This document shows positions 26,434 to 35,496 of a stretch of 64,000 nucleotides of DNA, one piece after another. The stretch is taken from contig JBDHYG010000008.1 of NCBI GenBank assembly GCA_039811225.1, positions 50,178-114,177 of the forward strand, read 5' to 3'. Source of the DNA: JAFDXJ01 sp039811225 (GTDB taxonomy: Bacteria > Bacteroidota > Bacteroidia > Chitinophagales > Chitinophagaceae). The number at the start of each line of letters is the position of its first letter. Positions within the stretch are counted from its first letter, which is position 1. Both the position numbers and the translations under genes were made by a program. The notes under the pieces were generated by a model. The model had not been told where the DNA came from, ran no database searches, and saw nothing but the letters and a program-made list of their open reading frames with translations.

Positions 26434-27372
26434 TTAAGGTACTTGAAAATCAAATAACGTGGCGGTAAATTCCCCGCGTTCTCTTTTCTTAAATGCAGCA
26501 CTAAAATTCCCTTTATACCGCATGGTTTGTGGAACAAGGAGATTCCCGACTTTAGTCATTTCTACTTCCATGTTCACATCAAAATCATACACACCCGCTT
26601 TATAACTCAATGAATATTTCCTAGCCACCACGTCAAATGTTTTGTAATCAAACCAGGTTGTCATATCATCCACCACGATATCGCCTTTCCGGAAAAAGCT
26701 GAAGTTTTCTTTCGGAATAATGGAAAATACATATGCATAACTGCCTTTATAAGGAACGAGATCCAGTTGATAATCGTATAGTTTATGAGCATTTTCATCA
26801 TAGAGGTCCAGCTTGTTGCCAATAAAGGGTATACCCGGGATTTTTTTGCCGGGATTGAAGAAGAGCATCTTCAATTGTTCTTTATGTTTTTCAATACCCG
26901 ATTTTCCGGCCGTGGAAAAATGCCGGTTGGCCACGATATTATTTTCCCCACAAATTTTTCCTTTTGTGAAAAAAAGCGATGCATACATTTCACCGGTGAT
27001 ATAATTATAACTGCTGTCTTTATTAAAAAAATCACCAGTGCTTTTCTGCGAAATCACCTGGCTGGTACGGCAATTATTTTTTCGGATTTGCCTTGTCTGA
27101 CTGAAATACGAAGCGCGTTCCGACCCGTTTTTATTAAACATGCGGATCGAGTTATAAGCAGAGAAGCTGATGATATGCAGGTTTCGGAAAGCTTTATAAA
27201 AACTGGTATCATCTTCTATTCGTCGCAGGATGGATCGGTAATCCAGGTTATCCCGCACAATGACTTCCCGCAGGGTAACTGTCTGGTTCTCCAAAATGAC
27301 CGTGGTATCCTGGCTATACAGCCGGCCTGAGAGCAGGAGGCAAATGAGTAAAAGAAAATGCCTGGACATCAT
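26434..27372 (-). CDS. Exported protein of unknown function
   Basis: A 312-residue protein with a signal peptide (about residues 1-20, GRLYSQ). I recognise no named domain. The mature part begins with VTLREVIVRDNLDYRSILRRI and ends in a series of alternating beta-strands (YDFDVNMEVEMTKVGNLLVPQTMRY), which suggests a LolA-like or outer-membrane-associated beta fold. It contains one pair of cysteines around residue 100-145. The start overlaps the stop of the deformylase gene by 4 bases (ATGA), so translation is probably coupled. Similar exported proteins appear common in Chitinophagaceae, but the role is unknown. Confidence 0.65.
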   Translation of the reverse strand: MMSRHFLLLICLLLSGRLYSQDTTVILENQTVTLREVIVRDNLDYRSILRRIEDDTSFYKAFRNLHIISFSAYNSIRMFNKNGSERASYFSQTRQIRKNNCRTSQVISQKSTGDFFNKDSSYNYITGEMYASLFFTKGKICGENNIVANRHFSTAGKSGIEKHKEQLKMLFFNPGKKIPGIPFIGNKLDLYDENAHKLYDYQLDLVPYKGSYAYVFSIIPKENFSFFRKGDIVVDDMTTWFDYKTFDVVARKYSLSYKAGVYDFDVNMEVEMTKVGNLLVPQTMRYKGNFSAAFKKRERGEFTATLFDFQVP

Positions 27373-27947
27373 TTGGGAAACACCATTTTATAATCCACTT
27401 TGATTTTGCCCTTACTGATATCGTTTAATTTCCCCTGCAACATTTTTTTCTTCAGAGGTTTTAAGTAATCAATAAATAATTTCCCTTCGATATGGTCATA
27501 TTCATGTTGTATGATACGGGCCGTAAGACCATAAAATGTTTCAACATGCGGTAAGAAATTTTCATCCTGGTAATGCAGGGTAACGGCTTCGGGTCGTTGT
27601 ACATCTTCCCGGATATGCGGGATGCTCAGGCAGCCTTCATTATAAGACCAGTCATCGCCTGTTAAATCTTCGATCGTAGCATTGATAAAAATTTTCTTAA
27701 CACCGGGCGCATCTGCATATCTTGCTTTTTCATCCTCATCCATGTGTTCAAAAATTTGCTGACTGTCCACGATGAATACACGAATCGGGAGGTTCACCTG
27801 AGGTGCAGCCAGGCCCACCCCATTGCTGGCATATAAGGTTTCTTCCATATTGTGGAGGATTTTAGCCAGGTTGGGATAATCCGGTGTTATCGCTTCACTT
27901 TTTGCACGCAGGATATTTGCTCCATAAGCAACAATTGGTAATACCAT
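27369..27947 (-). CDS. def: Peptide deformylase
   Basis: Def removes the formyl group from the N-terminal methionine of new proteins, an essential step in bacteria. The 192-residue protein has all three active-site motifs: GVGLAAPQV (residues 43-51), EGCLSIP (104-110, metal ligand C106) and QHEYDHIEG (147-155, metal ligands H148 and H152 with catalytic E149). It lies between ruvX (58 bases upstream) and an exported protein whose start overlaps the def stop by 4 bases. Confidence 0.96.
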   Translation of the reverse strand: MVLPIVAYGANILRAKSEAITPDYPNLAKILHNMEETLYASNGVGLAAPQVNLPIRVFIVDSQQIFEHMDEDEKARYADAPGVKKIFINATIEDLTGDDWSYNEGCLSIPHIREDVQRPEAVTLHYQDENFLPHVETFYGLTARIIQHEYDHIEGKLFIDYLKPLKKKMLQGKLNDISKGKIKVDYKMVFPK

Positions 27948-28005
27948 CTCGTAAATCCATTTTTATTGAAACACAAAGATAATCTGCAGCCTGTTAATAG
28001 TTCCT

Positions 28006-28419
28006 TTAAACTGCTGATTGCAGGTATTCCTGGAGTAATAAGGTAGCAGCAATTACATCTACATTTTCTTTTTCCCGGCGTTGTTTTTTCTTCATACCCA
28101 TTTCCAGCATGGCCATTTTAGCCATTCGGGATGAATACCGTTCATCCACTTGTTCAATGGGGAGATGTGGAAAATTTTTTTCTAACAGGGAAATTGCTTT
28201 TTTCACCAGTGGGGTTGCATGTGTATCGGAGCCATCCAGGTTTTTAGGGTCTCCAATAATGATCCGTTCCACCGGTTCCGTGGTTATATATTTCTTTAAA
28301 AAATCAATCAGCTCCCCGGAAGGAATGGTTTTCAAGCCGGTGGCAATCATTTTCAATGGATCAGAAACGGCAATGCCTGTCCTTTTTCCTCCATAGTCAA
28401 TACAGATAATCCGGCCCAT
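28006..28419 (-). CDS. ruvX: Holliday junction resolvase-like RuvX (YqgF)
   Basis: A 137-residue RNase H-fold protein. The N-terminal IICIDYGGKRTGIAVSD carries the first catalytic aspartate, IIIGDPKNLDGSDT is the middle motif, and VDERYSSRMAKMAM plus NVDVIAATLLLQEYL are the last two. The family acts on Holliday junctions or, in E. coli, in processing the 5' end of 16S rRNA precursor. It starts 9 bases after the ubiA-type gene. Confidence 0.93.
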   Translation of the reverse strand: MGRIICIDYGGKRTGIAVSDPLKMIATGLKTIPSGELIDFLKKYITTEPVERIIIGDPKNLDGSDTHATPLVKKAISLLEKNFPHLPIEQVDERYSSRMAKMAMLEMGMKKKQRREKENVDVIAATLLLQEYLQSAV

Positions 28420-28428
28420 TTCATTTTT

Positions 28429-29343
28429 TTAAAAGAAAATAATATCGAGGCAAACACAGAGGCCAAAGAAAATACTGGCAATTCCATTGGCCGTCATAAA
28501 AGCAATATTTACTTTACGCAGATCATCTGCTTTCACCAGTGATTGTTGATATACCAGCATACCACAAAAGACGGCTACCCCGCACCAGTAAAGGATATAA
28601 AAATGACCCAATATGCCAGCAATAATTACAATAATGGCACTACAGCCATGCAATACCCGGGATAAAGTCAATGCCTTTTTTTTACCCATAAAAACCGGGA
28701 GGGAATGCAGGGCATTTTCTTTATCAAATTTTTCATCCTGCAGGGCATAAATAATATCAAACCCGCTTACCCAGCAAATCACGGCCATCGAAAATAGAAG
28801 CGGTAAAATATCAAACCGGCCGGTGACAGCCAGGTAGGCACCGATCGGTGCGAGTGATAATCCCAGGCCTAACACCAGGTGGCACCAGGCGGTAAAACGT
28901 TTGGTATAACTATAAAATAAAATAACAAATAAAGCGATGGGCGAAAGATAAAAACATAGTGGATTTATAAAATAACAAGCCAGCATGAACAGGCCGCAGC
29001 AAATGATCGTCAGTAGTAAAGCCTGTTTGGCAGTAATGATACCAGCCGGAATTTCCCTGCCGGATGTACGCGGATTCAATGCATCATAGTGCCGGTCCAG
29101 GTAGCGGTTAAAAGCCATGGCAGCACTGCGGGCGGTTACCATGCACATGATGACCAGTAACAGCCGATTGAAGATGGCCATATTGTTTGACCAATCAATC
29201 CAATTCCCCGGTAAGGAAATGACCGGGCTTTGCACCAGTAAGATGCATTGAATACCTAACGTAAAACCTATGATGGCAAAGGGCATTGCAAATATGGTAT
29301 GGGAAAATTTTACCAGGCTGAAATAATTTTTTATGGTGGCCAT
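28429..29343 (-). CDS. UbiA-family prenyltransferase, probably menaquinone (MqnP-type)
   Basis: A 304-residue membrane prenyltransferase with about eight to nine helices. Both aspartate-rich motifs are visible: NRYLDRHYD (about residue 78) and DIIYALQDEKFDKEN (about 193). It resembles the 4-hydroxybenzoate polyprenyltransferase-like enzymes of bacteria that make menaquinone by the futalosine route, where this step (MqnP) prenylates 1,4-dihydroxy-6-naphthoate. The window also encodes MqnA, which supports that role; Bacteroidota do not make ubiquinone. It sits between a trmH-type gene (12 bases) and ruvX (9 bases), so the operon mixes pathways. Confidence 0.85.
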   Translation of the reverse strand: MATIKNYFSLVKFSHTIFAMPFAIIGFTLGIQCILLVQSPVISLPGNWIDWSNNMAIFNRLLLVIMCMVTARSAAMAFNRYLDRHYDALNPRTSGREIPAGIITAKQALLLTIICCGLFMLACYFINPLCFYLSPIALFVILFYSYTKRFTAWCHLVLGLGLSLAPIGAYLAVTGRFDILPLLFSMAVICWVSGFDIIYALQDEKFDKENALHSLPVFMGKKKALTLSRVLHGCSAIIVIIAGILGHFYILYWCGVAVFCGMLVYQQSLVKADDLRKVNIAFMTANGIASIFFGLCVCLDIIFF

Positions 29344-29355
29344 CGGGATATAAAT

Positions 29356-29907
29356 TTAGGATCTATTATTTTGGACTGAAAGTAAAAGATCTGCTGTAAA
29401 TTTCCAAAGCACAATCCCGGCTGCCACAGCAATATTCAATGAATGTTTTGTGCCTTCCTGTGGAATTTCTATACAACTATCACAGTAAGGAAAAACATCC
29501 TCCTGGACACCTTCCACTTCATTGCCGAGGATAAGTGCATATTTTTCTGTAGGTGTAAAAGAAAAATTTTCCAATGAAATACTTTTATCCACCTGCTCTA
29601 CGGCAACGATGGAATAACCCGCCGCCTTCAACTGGAGCGTGGCCTGTAATAAAGAATCGAAATATTGCCAGCTCACGGATTCAGTTGCACCAAGGGCTGT
29701 CTTCCGGATATCACGATGCGGTGGTTGAGGGGTAAACCCACATAAATAAATTGCTTCTATGAGGAAAGCATCGGCGGTGCGAAAAATACTGCCCACATTA
29801 TGCATACTGCGTACATTGTCCAGGACAATGATAACCGGCTTTTTCACAGCTTGCTTAAATGCATCGGGGGTTTTACGGCCCAATTCTTCCATGGTTAATT
29901 TTCGCAT
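29356..29907 (-). CDS. TrmH-family (SpoU) RNA 2'-O-methyltransferase
   Basis: A 183-residue SPOUT methyltransferase. Motif 1 is DNVRSMHNVGSIFRTADAF (residues 31-49), motif 2 is LILGNEVEGVQEDVF and motif 3 is IPQEGTKHSLNIAVAAGIVLW. These form the knotted SAM-binding site that methylates ribose 2'-hydroxyls of tRNA or rRNA; which RNA is not evident. There is no N-terminal L30e-like domain, so it is a short TrmH/TrmL-like form. It is the first gene of the minus-strand operon running to 26002. Confidence 0.9.
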   Translation of the reverse strand: MRKLTMEELGRKTPDAFKQAVKKPVIIVLDNVRSMHNVGSIFRTADAFLIEAIYLCGFTPQPPHRDIRKTALGATESVSWQYFDSLLQATLQLKAAGYSIVAVEQVDKSISLENFSFTPTEKYALILGNEVEGVQEDVFPYCDSCIEIPQEGTKHSLNIAVAAGIVLWKFTADLLLSVQNNRS

Positions 29908-30032
29908 AATCTGTAGGATGCTTTTATCGAAAGTGCACCGGGCAAAATTACTGGATACATAATAAAAACGGCATTACATTTTTCCATTCCATTATGAGGC
30001 TGTACCTTGCGCCCTCATTATATTTTATTAAA

Positions 30033-31082
30033 ATGGACCTGACCAATTTCGATGCCAATTCAGCCGGAAACCCACATAATAATATTTTCGGCATGCCCAG
30101 TACCGAACAGGATTCGGCGCTGATTCTTTTGCCGGTACCCTGGGAAGTAACCGTGAGCTTTGGCGCCGGTACGGCCCGTAGCACCGAACATATTCTCGCC
30201 GCGAGTTTGCAGATCGATCTGTTTGACCTGGATATGCGGGATGCCTGGCGTAATGGATACTACCTGTGCCCAGTGGATAAGAAAATATTAATGAAAAGTG
30301 ATTACCTGCGCAAAGAAGCAGAACTCTACATAGATTATCATGCAAAAGGCGGTATCCTGGAGAATAATAAATTCATGCAAAAGAGCCTGAAAGAAATTAA
30401 TGAAGGGAGCAGGTATTTAAATAACTGGGTGTATGAGCAAACGAAGAAATTCCTGGACCAGGGAAAATTAGTTGGCCTGGTTGGTGGTGATCATAGTACG
30501 CCACTAGGTTTTTATAAAGCATTGGCTGAGCGTCATGGCGATTTTGGCATCCTGCATATAGATGCACATGCCGACTTGCGTAAAGAATTCGAAGGATTTC
30601 ATTATTCGCATGCATCCATTATGTATAATAGCCTGCATGAAATTCCGGAGATTACAAAACTGGTACAGGTAGGTGTGCGGGATTATTGTGAAGAGGAGTA
30701 TGATTATATCTGCTCGAGTGCAGGCCGTGTAGTTACTTATTTTGATCAGCATCTGAAAGAGCGGTCTTATGGCGGGAAAACCTGGGAAGCAGAAGTGAAT
30801 GAGATCATTGCCCATTTACCTCAAAAAGTGCATTTAAGTTTTGATATTGATGGCCTCGATCCCAAACTATGTCCACATACCGGAACGCCCGTACCAGGCG
30901 GCTTACAGGAACAACAGGCTTTGTACCTAATCAAAAAACTGGTAGAAAGCGGCCGCCAATTAATTGCTTTTGACCTGGTAGAAGTAGTCTCCGCCGAAGA
31001 TGGCTGGGATACCAATGTGGCCGCACATGTATTGTGGAAGCTGTGCAATTTTTTAATGAAATACAACGGGCATGGCCAATGA
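30033..31082 (+). CDS. Ureohydrolase (arginase/agmatinase/formiminoglutamase family)
   Basis: A 349-residue binuclear-manganese hydrolase. Metal-binding motifs are GGDHSTPLG, DAHADLR and SFDIDGLDP, in the order expected for the family. The substrate (arginine, agmatine, formiminoglutamate or another guanidino compound) cannot be fixed from these motifs. The start at the ATG at 30033 (MDLTNFDANSAGNPHNN) is preferred to an in-frame ATG at 29994. The next gene begins within its last 11 bases. It is divergent from the trmH operon. Confidence 0.9.
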   Translation: MDLTNFDANSAGNPHNNIFGMPSTEQDSALILLPVPWEVTVSFGAGTARSTEHILAASLQIDLFDLDMRDAWRNGYYLCPVDKKILMKSDYLRKEAELYIDYHAKGGILENNKFMQKSLKEINEGSRYLNNWVYEQTKKFLDQGKLVGLVGGDHSTPLGFYKALAERHGDFGILHIDAHADLRKEFEGFHYSHASIMYNSLHEIPEITKLVQVGVRDYCEEEYDYICSSAGRVVTYFDQHLKERSYGGKTWEAEVNEIIAHLPQKVHLSFDIDGLDPKLCPHTGTPVPGGLQEQQALYLIKKLVESGRQLIAFDLVEVVSAEDGWDTNVAAHVLWKLCNFLMKYNGHGQ

Positions 31083-31632
31083 GTACACCCTTGTTTTAGC
31101 CAATGAACGATATGGCCGTTTACATGCCTTCCGGATCTTCCTGGTACTGCTCAATGTAATTTTACTGGCCTGGTTTGCTTACAGCAGGCATAACTGGATA
31201 ACGGGTACCTGCGCCGCGCTTGCATTAATATATATTTTGTGTGAACGGTTTTTCGTCCGTGGAAAAGGAAAATACCCGGTGTGGGAAAAAATAATGCTGC
31301 AGGGTATGTTGTTTATTCTCATCGGCTGGCTCTCGCTGCAAATTTACCTGGTGGCATTGCTGCTCGCCGGCTGGGCCTTGTTGGGCCTGCAAATCAGGGA
31401 ACACGTTTTATTGGTGGTGAAAAAGGAAGGTATTTACCTACAAACTCTTTTTGCCAAAGCATATGCCTGGACTGATTTGCAAAATATTATTATGCGGGAT
31501 GGTTTGCTTACCCTTGATCTCCGGTCAAATAAAATTTTTCAATCCACTGTATCGGAAATACGCCCCATGGATTCCGAAGAAAATTTCAATAAATTTTGCC
31601 GGGAAAGAATGACTGAAAAATCAACAGGATAA
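31072..31632 (+). CDS. Membrane protein of unknown function
   Basis: A 186-residue protein with four hydrophobic segments (about residues 20-38, 43-60, 73-90 and 91-107) and a soluble C-terminal part (EGIYLQTLFAKAYAWTDLQNIIMRDGLLTLDLRSNKIFQ) that resembles a bacterial PH-like domain. I do not recognise a named family. Its start overlaps the ureohydrolase stop by 11 bases, which suggests coupled translation though not a shared function. Confidence 0.7.
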   Translation: MANEYTLVLANERYGRLHAFRIFLVLLNVILLAWFAYSRHNWITGTCAALALIYILCERFFVRGKGKYPVWEKIMLQGMLFILIGWLSLQIYLVALLLAGWALLGLQIREHVLLVVKKEGIYLQTLFAKAYAWTDLQNIIMRDGLLTLDLRSNKIFQSTVSEIRPMDSEENFNKFCRERMTEKSTG

Positions 31633-31717
31633 AAAATAAAAGAGGAACGATTATCCGGGGCGGTGATTATTTGCAAAATATTTTCAAGCCAAATGTTTTT
31701 CTTTGTAGAAAAGCAGT

Positions 31718-32962
31718 ATGGAAAATTATCCCTTCAGCGTAGCGGAACGTTTTATGCGTTATGTGCAAATAGATACGCAGAGCGCCCCCCAGAGCAATAC
31801 ACATCCTTCATCTGAAAAGCAAAAAAACCTGAGTCAATTACTGGTCAGCGAATTATTGGCCATTGGCATTCAGGATGCAGAAATGGATGCCTATGGTTAT
31901 GTATATGGCACTATTCCTTCTAATACAGATAAGAAAGTACCGGTGATTTGCTTTTGCAGCCATGTAGATACAGCACCGGATTGCAGTGGTGAAAATGTGC
32001 GCCCCATTTTACATAAACAGTATGCCGGTAACGCTATTCGATTGCCGGATGATACCGCTCAGGTGATTTCTCCCGATGCGTATCCTTACCTCTTGCAAAA
32101 AAAAGGCAGTGATATCATTACGGCGAGTGGCCTGACTTTATTAGGCGCCGATGATAAAAGTGGAGTGGCAATTATTATGGACATGGCAAATTACCTGGTT
32201 ACCCATCCCGATGTAAAACATGGCGCCATAAAAATATTATTTACGCCGGATGAAGAAATAGGTGAAGGCACGGCAAAGGTGGACCTGGAAAAATTAGCGG
32301 CAGATTTTGCCTACACATTGGATGGGGGAGAGCTCGGCACTTTTGAAGATGAAACATTCAGTGCAGATGCGGTTACCATTATCTTACATGGCGTGAGTGC
32401 CCATCCCGGTTATGCCAAAGATAAACTGGTGAATGCATTAAAAATTGCCGGGGATATTTTAGCTGCGCTTCCTAAAAATGAATGGAGCCCGGAGACAACC
32501 ACTAAAAAGCAGGGCTTTGTACATCCGTTGCGCATAGAGGGCAATGCCGAAAAAGTTATCCTGGAATTTATAGTCCGCGATTTTGATACAGAAAAAATGC
32601 AGGCCCATACGCAAAGACTGAAAGCCATTGTCGAAGCCGTCATGCAACAGTATCCTAAAGCGGGTATGGAATTTCATATCAAAGAACAGTACCGTAATAT
32701 GAAAGAAGTACTGGATAAATTCCCACAAGTATCGGCGTATGCGGCCGAAGCATATCAGCGTGTTGGGTTTGAACCCGTGAATGAGCCCATTCGGGGAGGT
32801 ACTGATGGCAGCAAGCTCAGTTTTATGGGCCTTCCCTGTCCCAATATTTTTACAGGCATGCAGGCCATCCATAGTAAGCATGAATGGATTGCCGTAGAGG
32901 ATATGCAGAAGGCGGTGGAAGTGCTTGTGGAATTGGCCAAAGTGTGGGAAGAAAAGAGTTAG
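31718..32962 (+). CDS. pepT: Peptidase T (tripeptide aminopeptidase)
   Basis: PepT is a cytoplasmic zinc-dependent M20B aminopeptidase acting on tripeptides. The 414-residue protein has CSHVDTAPDCSG (residues 80-91, ligand H82 and neighbouring D84), GADDKSGVAIIMD (about 142, bridging aspartate), FTPDEEIGEGTAKVD (about 173, catalytic and ligand glutamates) and YTLDGGELGTFEDETF, plus GVSAHPGYAKDKLVNA of the dimerisation domain. A weak promoter-like arrangement (TTTG at 31670 and TTTCTTTG ending at 31705) lies just upstream. It is a single-gene unit. Confidence 0.95.
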   Translation: MENYPFSVAERFMRYVQIDTQSAPQSNTHPSSEKQKNLSQLLVSELLAIGIQDAEMDAYGYVYGTIPSNTDKKVPVICFCSHVDTAPDCSGENVRPILHKQYAGNAIRLPDDTAQVISPDAYPYLLQKKGSDIITASGLTLLGADDKSGVAIIMDMANYLVTHPDVKHGAIKILFTPDEEIGEGTAKVDLEKLAADFAYTLDGGELGTFEDETFSADAVTIILHGVSAHPGYAKDKLVNALKIAGDILAALPKNEWSPETTTKKQGFVHPLRIEGNAEKVILEFIVRDFDTEKMQAHTQRLKAIVEAVMQQYPKAGMEFHIKEQYRNMKEVLDKFPQVSAYAAEAYQRVGFEPVNEPIRGGTDGSKLSFMGLPCPNIFTGMQAIHSKHEWIAVEDMQKAVEVLVELAKVWEEKS

Positions 32963-33176
32963 TGGGAGAGAAGAACCCAAAATGGCTTCATACAATTCTC
33001 TTTACTTATTACCTCAAATGCAGGCAGTGCCTTGTTTTTCAGGGATTATGCAGATCACTGTGAAGAAACGAGTTGCAAAATCTTTCACAAAATAGAGGTT
33101 ATTAAAAATTTATGCACATACCTTTCGTTGTCATCTGTTAACACATAATTTTAGCCCAATTTAAAAACCAAGTCGA

Positions 33177-33866
33177 ATGGGAATTCTTTTGCAGGTACCT
33201 GATACCGCTATCATGCATGCAGCAGCCACCACAATTCAGCAGGGAGAAAAAATGAATTTATGGGGATTGCTCAATAAAGGCGGCATGCTCATGTATCCTT
33301 TGTATGCATTACTGGCCATTGCCATTTTTGTTTTTTTTGAACGATTGATTGCTATCCGGAAAGCCTCCCGTATTGATCCCAATTTTATGAGTATCATCCG
33401 GGACAATGTCATGAGTGGCAACCTGAGTGCGGCACGCAGCCTGTCAAAAAACACGCCCAACCCGGTTGCCCGAATGATTGATAAAGGTATCCAACGGATT
33501 GGTAAACCCATTGATTCTATTGAGAAAAGCATGGAAAATGTGGGGAAACTGGAGATGTATAAAATGGAAAGGAATTTATCCATCTTATCAATCATTGCAG
33601 GCATAGCGCCCATGTTTGGTTTCCTGGGAACCATTGCCGGGATGATTCAATTATTTTACGATATCAACAGTACAGGAAATTTTGAACTCAGTGTGATAGC
33701 CGGTGGTATTTATGTGAAAATGGTGACCTCCGCAACCGGCTTGATTATTGGTTTACTGGCTTATGTAGGTTTCCAGTTTTTAAATACACAAATAGATAAA
33801 ACAGCCAATAAAATGGAGGCCTCCAGCGCAGAATTTATTGATATTTTACAGGAACCAACCAAATAA
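33177..33866 (+). CDS. MotA/TolQ/ExbB proton-channel family protein
   Basis: A 229-residue inner-membrane protein with three transmembrane helices: about residues 35-55, 133-155 and 180-203. The conserved segment ISIIAGIAPMFGFLGTIAGMIQLF identifies the ExbB/TolQ family, which with ExbD/TolR turns proton flow into force on the outer membrane. The short N-terminal extension (LLQVPDTAIMHAAATT) is typical of Bacteroidota members and supports the start at 33177. The ExbD-type partner follows 9 bases later. No tonB gene is adjacent. Confidence 0.93.
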   Translation: MGILLQVPDTAIMHAAATTIQQGEKMNLWGLLNKGGMLMYPLYALLAIAIFVFFERLIAIRKASRIDPNFMSIIRDNVMSGNLSAARSLSKNTPNPVARMIDKGIQRIGKPIDSIEKSMENVGKLEMYKMERNLSILSIIAGIAPMFGFLGTIAGMIQLFYDINSTGNFELSVIAGGIYVKMVTSATGLIIGLLAYVGFQFLNTQIDKTANKMEASSAEFIDILQEPTK

Positions 33867-33875
33867 CAGGGAAGC

Positions 33876-34274
33876 ATGAATATTCGAAAAAGATTAAAGC
33901 CCAGCCCGGAAGTATATACCGGTTCCCTGAATGATATTTTATTCATCCTGTTACTGTTTTTTTTAATCGTATCCACCCTGGCCAATCCCAATATCGTGAA
34001 AGTGAATAATCCCCGTGGAGAAAAAGATACTAAGGCAAAACAAAATATTGTGGTATCCATCGATAAAGAGCAACATATTTATATTGGCCAGTCCCTGGTA
34101 GATATCAACCAAATAGACAGCCTGCTTCTTTTTGAAGTGAACAAGGCCAGGCCATTGATTGATACGCCTTCCGTGGTAATCAATGCAGACACATCCTCTT
34201 ATTATGGAGAAGTCTTTCGCATTATGCAGGCAGCTAAAAAAGCCGGCGCCCGGGTGGTAGCCAATGTGAAATAA
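33876..34274 (+). CDS. ExbD/TolR-family biopolymer transport protein
   Basis: A 132-residue protein with a short basic cytoplasmic start (MNIRKRLKPSPEVYTG), one membrane helix (about residues 22-40, NDILFILLLFFLIVSTLA) and a periplasmic domain. The aspartate at the start of the helix is the likely proton-carrying residue. The C-terminal part (VVINADTSSYYGEVFRIMQA) is the usual ExbD closing motif. It pairs with the ExbB-type gene 9 bases upstream and could energise TonB receptors such as those in this window. Confidence 0.92.
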   Translation: MNIRKRLKPSPEVYTGSLNDILFILLLFFLIVSTLANPNIVKVNNPRGEKDTKAKQNIVVSIDKEQHIYIGQSLVDINQIDSLLLFEVNKARPLIDTPSVVINADTSSYYGEVFRIMQAAKKAGARVVANVK

Positions 34275-34397
34275 TTTTTCCCCGGTTGTTTCTTTTCAAC
34301 CCTGTGTAAATATTTTTCAAAAAAACAAAACAGCTCCATGAATAGTTGTACCTTAACAGGAGCCGCAATAAATTCATGGATCAATAAAAATTTTTAT

Positions 34398-35480
34398 ATG
34401 CCTTCCAATAAACCCACTCCACTTGACCCTGCTGCATTTGACAAAGAAGTGAATGGAAAAAGCTGTAAGCTATATACACTGCACAATCAATTTTTGACAG
34501 TAACGATTTCTAATTATGGTGCCCGCGTGGTGCAATTATTAGTGCCCGACAAGGAAGGAAATTACCGCGATGTTTCCCTGGGTATAGACAACCTGGATGC
34601 TTATATGCAGGGAGATGAAACATATTTTGGAGCCATCGTAGGCCGTTATGCCAATCGTATTCGCGGCGCTTCCTTTCAGTTGGATGGCCAGGTATACAGG
34701 CTCTCCATAAATCGGGACAATGATCATTTACATGGAGGCTTCCGGGGTTTTTCGCGCGCTATATGGGATGCCCGGCAGGAAAATGCACAGGCACTCGTAT
34801 TACAATATACATCGGTGGATGGTGAAGAAGGATATCCCGGGAATGTACAGGTCCGGGTAATATATTCATTGCAAGAACATGCATTGGAAATAAATTATAT
34901 GGCAACAACGGATAAGTCAACCGTCCTTAATCTGACGAATCATATTTTCTTCAATTTAGAAGGAGAGGGTAGCGGGCCTATCGGGCAGCATGTGTTGACG
35001 GTTTTTGCTGAAAAATATTTACCGGTTGATGCTACATTGATTCCACCGGGCAGGATTGAAAGTGTATCCAATACGGCTTTTGATTTTCAAACCCCTAAAG
35101 CAATAGGAGCGCGAATTGACGATACCACGCAGGAGCAAATACAATTAGCCGGTGGTTATGATCATACTTTTATTTTAAACAAAACTGAACATGCATATGC
35201 ACAAGCTGCTTCTGTGAGTGCACCCAGATCAGGTATCGTCATGGATGTTTTTACCACGGAGCCCGGCATGCAATTATATACCGGCAATTTTATGGATGGC
35301 ACTCATTGCCTGAAAAACGGGAGTACAGATTTGCGCCGAACGGCTTTTTGTTTGGAAACCCAGCATTTCCCCGATTCACCGAATCAACCAGGTTTTCCCT
35401 CCACTGTTTTAAGACCGGGCTGCACTTTTCAATCCAGGACGTCATATGTGTTTGGAGTGAGGAAAGGAAGGGTGAGATGA
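34398..35480 (+). CDS. Aldose 1-epimerase (galactose mutarotase)
   Basis: A 360-residue enzyme that interconverts the alpha and beta anomers of hexoses. Family features are the sheet start YGARVVQLLVPDKEG, GRYANRIRGASF, NDHLHGGFRGFSRAIWDA (with the catalytic-site histidine), NLTNHIFFNLEGEG with the second histidine, and GYDHTFILN. The N-terminus lacks a signal peptide, so the enzyme is cytoplasmic. The ATG at 34398 is preferred; the frame upstream to 34338 has no homology-like sequence. No other sugar genes are adjacent. Confidence 0.92.
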   Translation: MPSNKPTPLDPAAFDKEVNGKSCKLYTLHNQFLTVTISNYGARVVQLLVPDKEGNYRDVSLGIDNLDAYMQGDETYFGAIVGRYANRIRGASFQLDGQVYRLSINRDNDHLHGGFRGFSRAIWDARQENAQALVLQYTSVDGEEGYPGNVQVRVIYSLQEHALEINYMATTDKSTVLNLTNHIFFNLEGEGSGPIGQHVLTVFAEKYLPVDATLIPPGRIESVSNTAFDFQTPKAIGARIDDTTQEQIQLAGGYDHTFILNKTEHAYAQAASVSAPRSGIVMDVFTTEPGMQLYTGNFMDGTHCLKNGSTDLRRTAFCLETQHFPDSPNQPGFPSTVLRPGCTFQSRTSYVFGVRKGRVR

Positions 35481-35496
35481 AAATGATTTTTTACTT

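Noticed and set aside
26785..27330. 181-codon plus frame opposite an exported unknown protein
   Set aside because: The minus protein has a signal peptide and operon context with a coupled start. The plus frame has neither.
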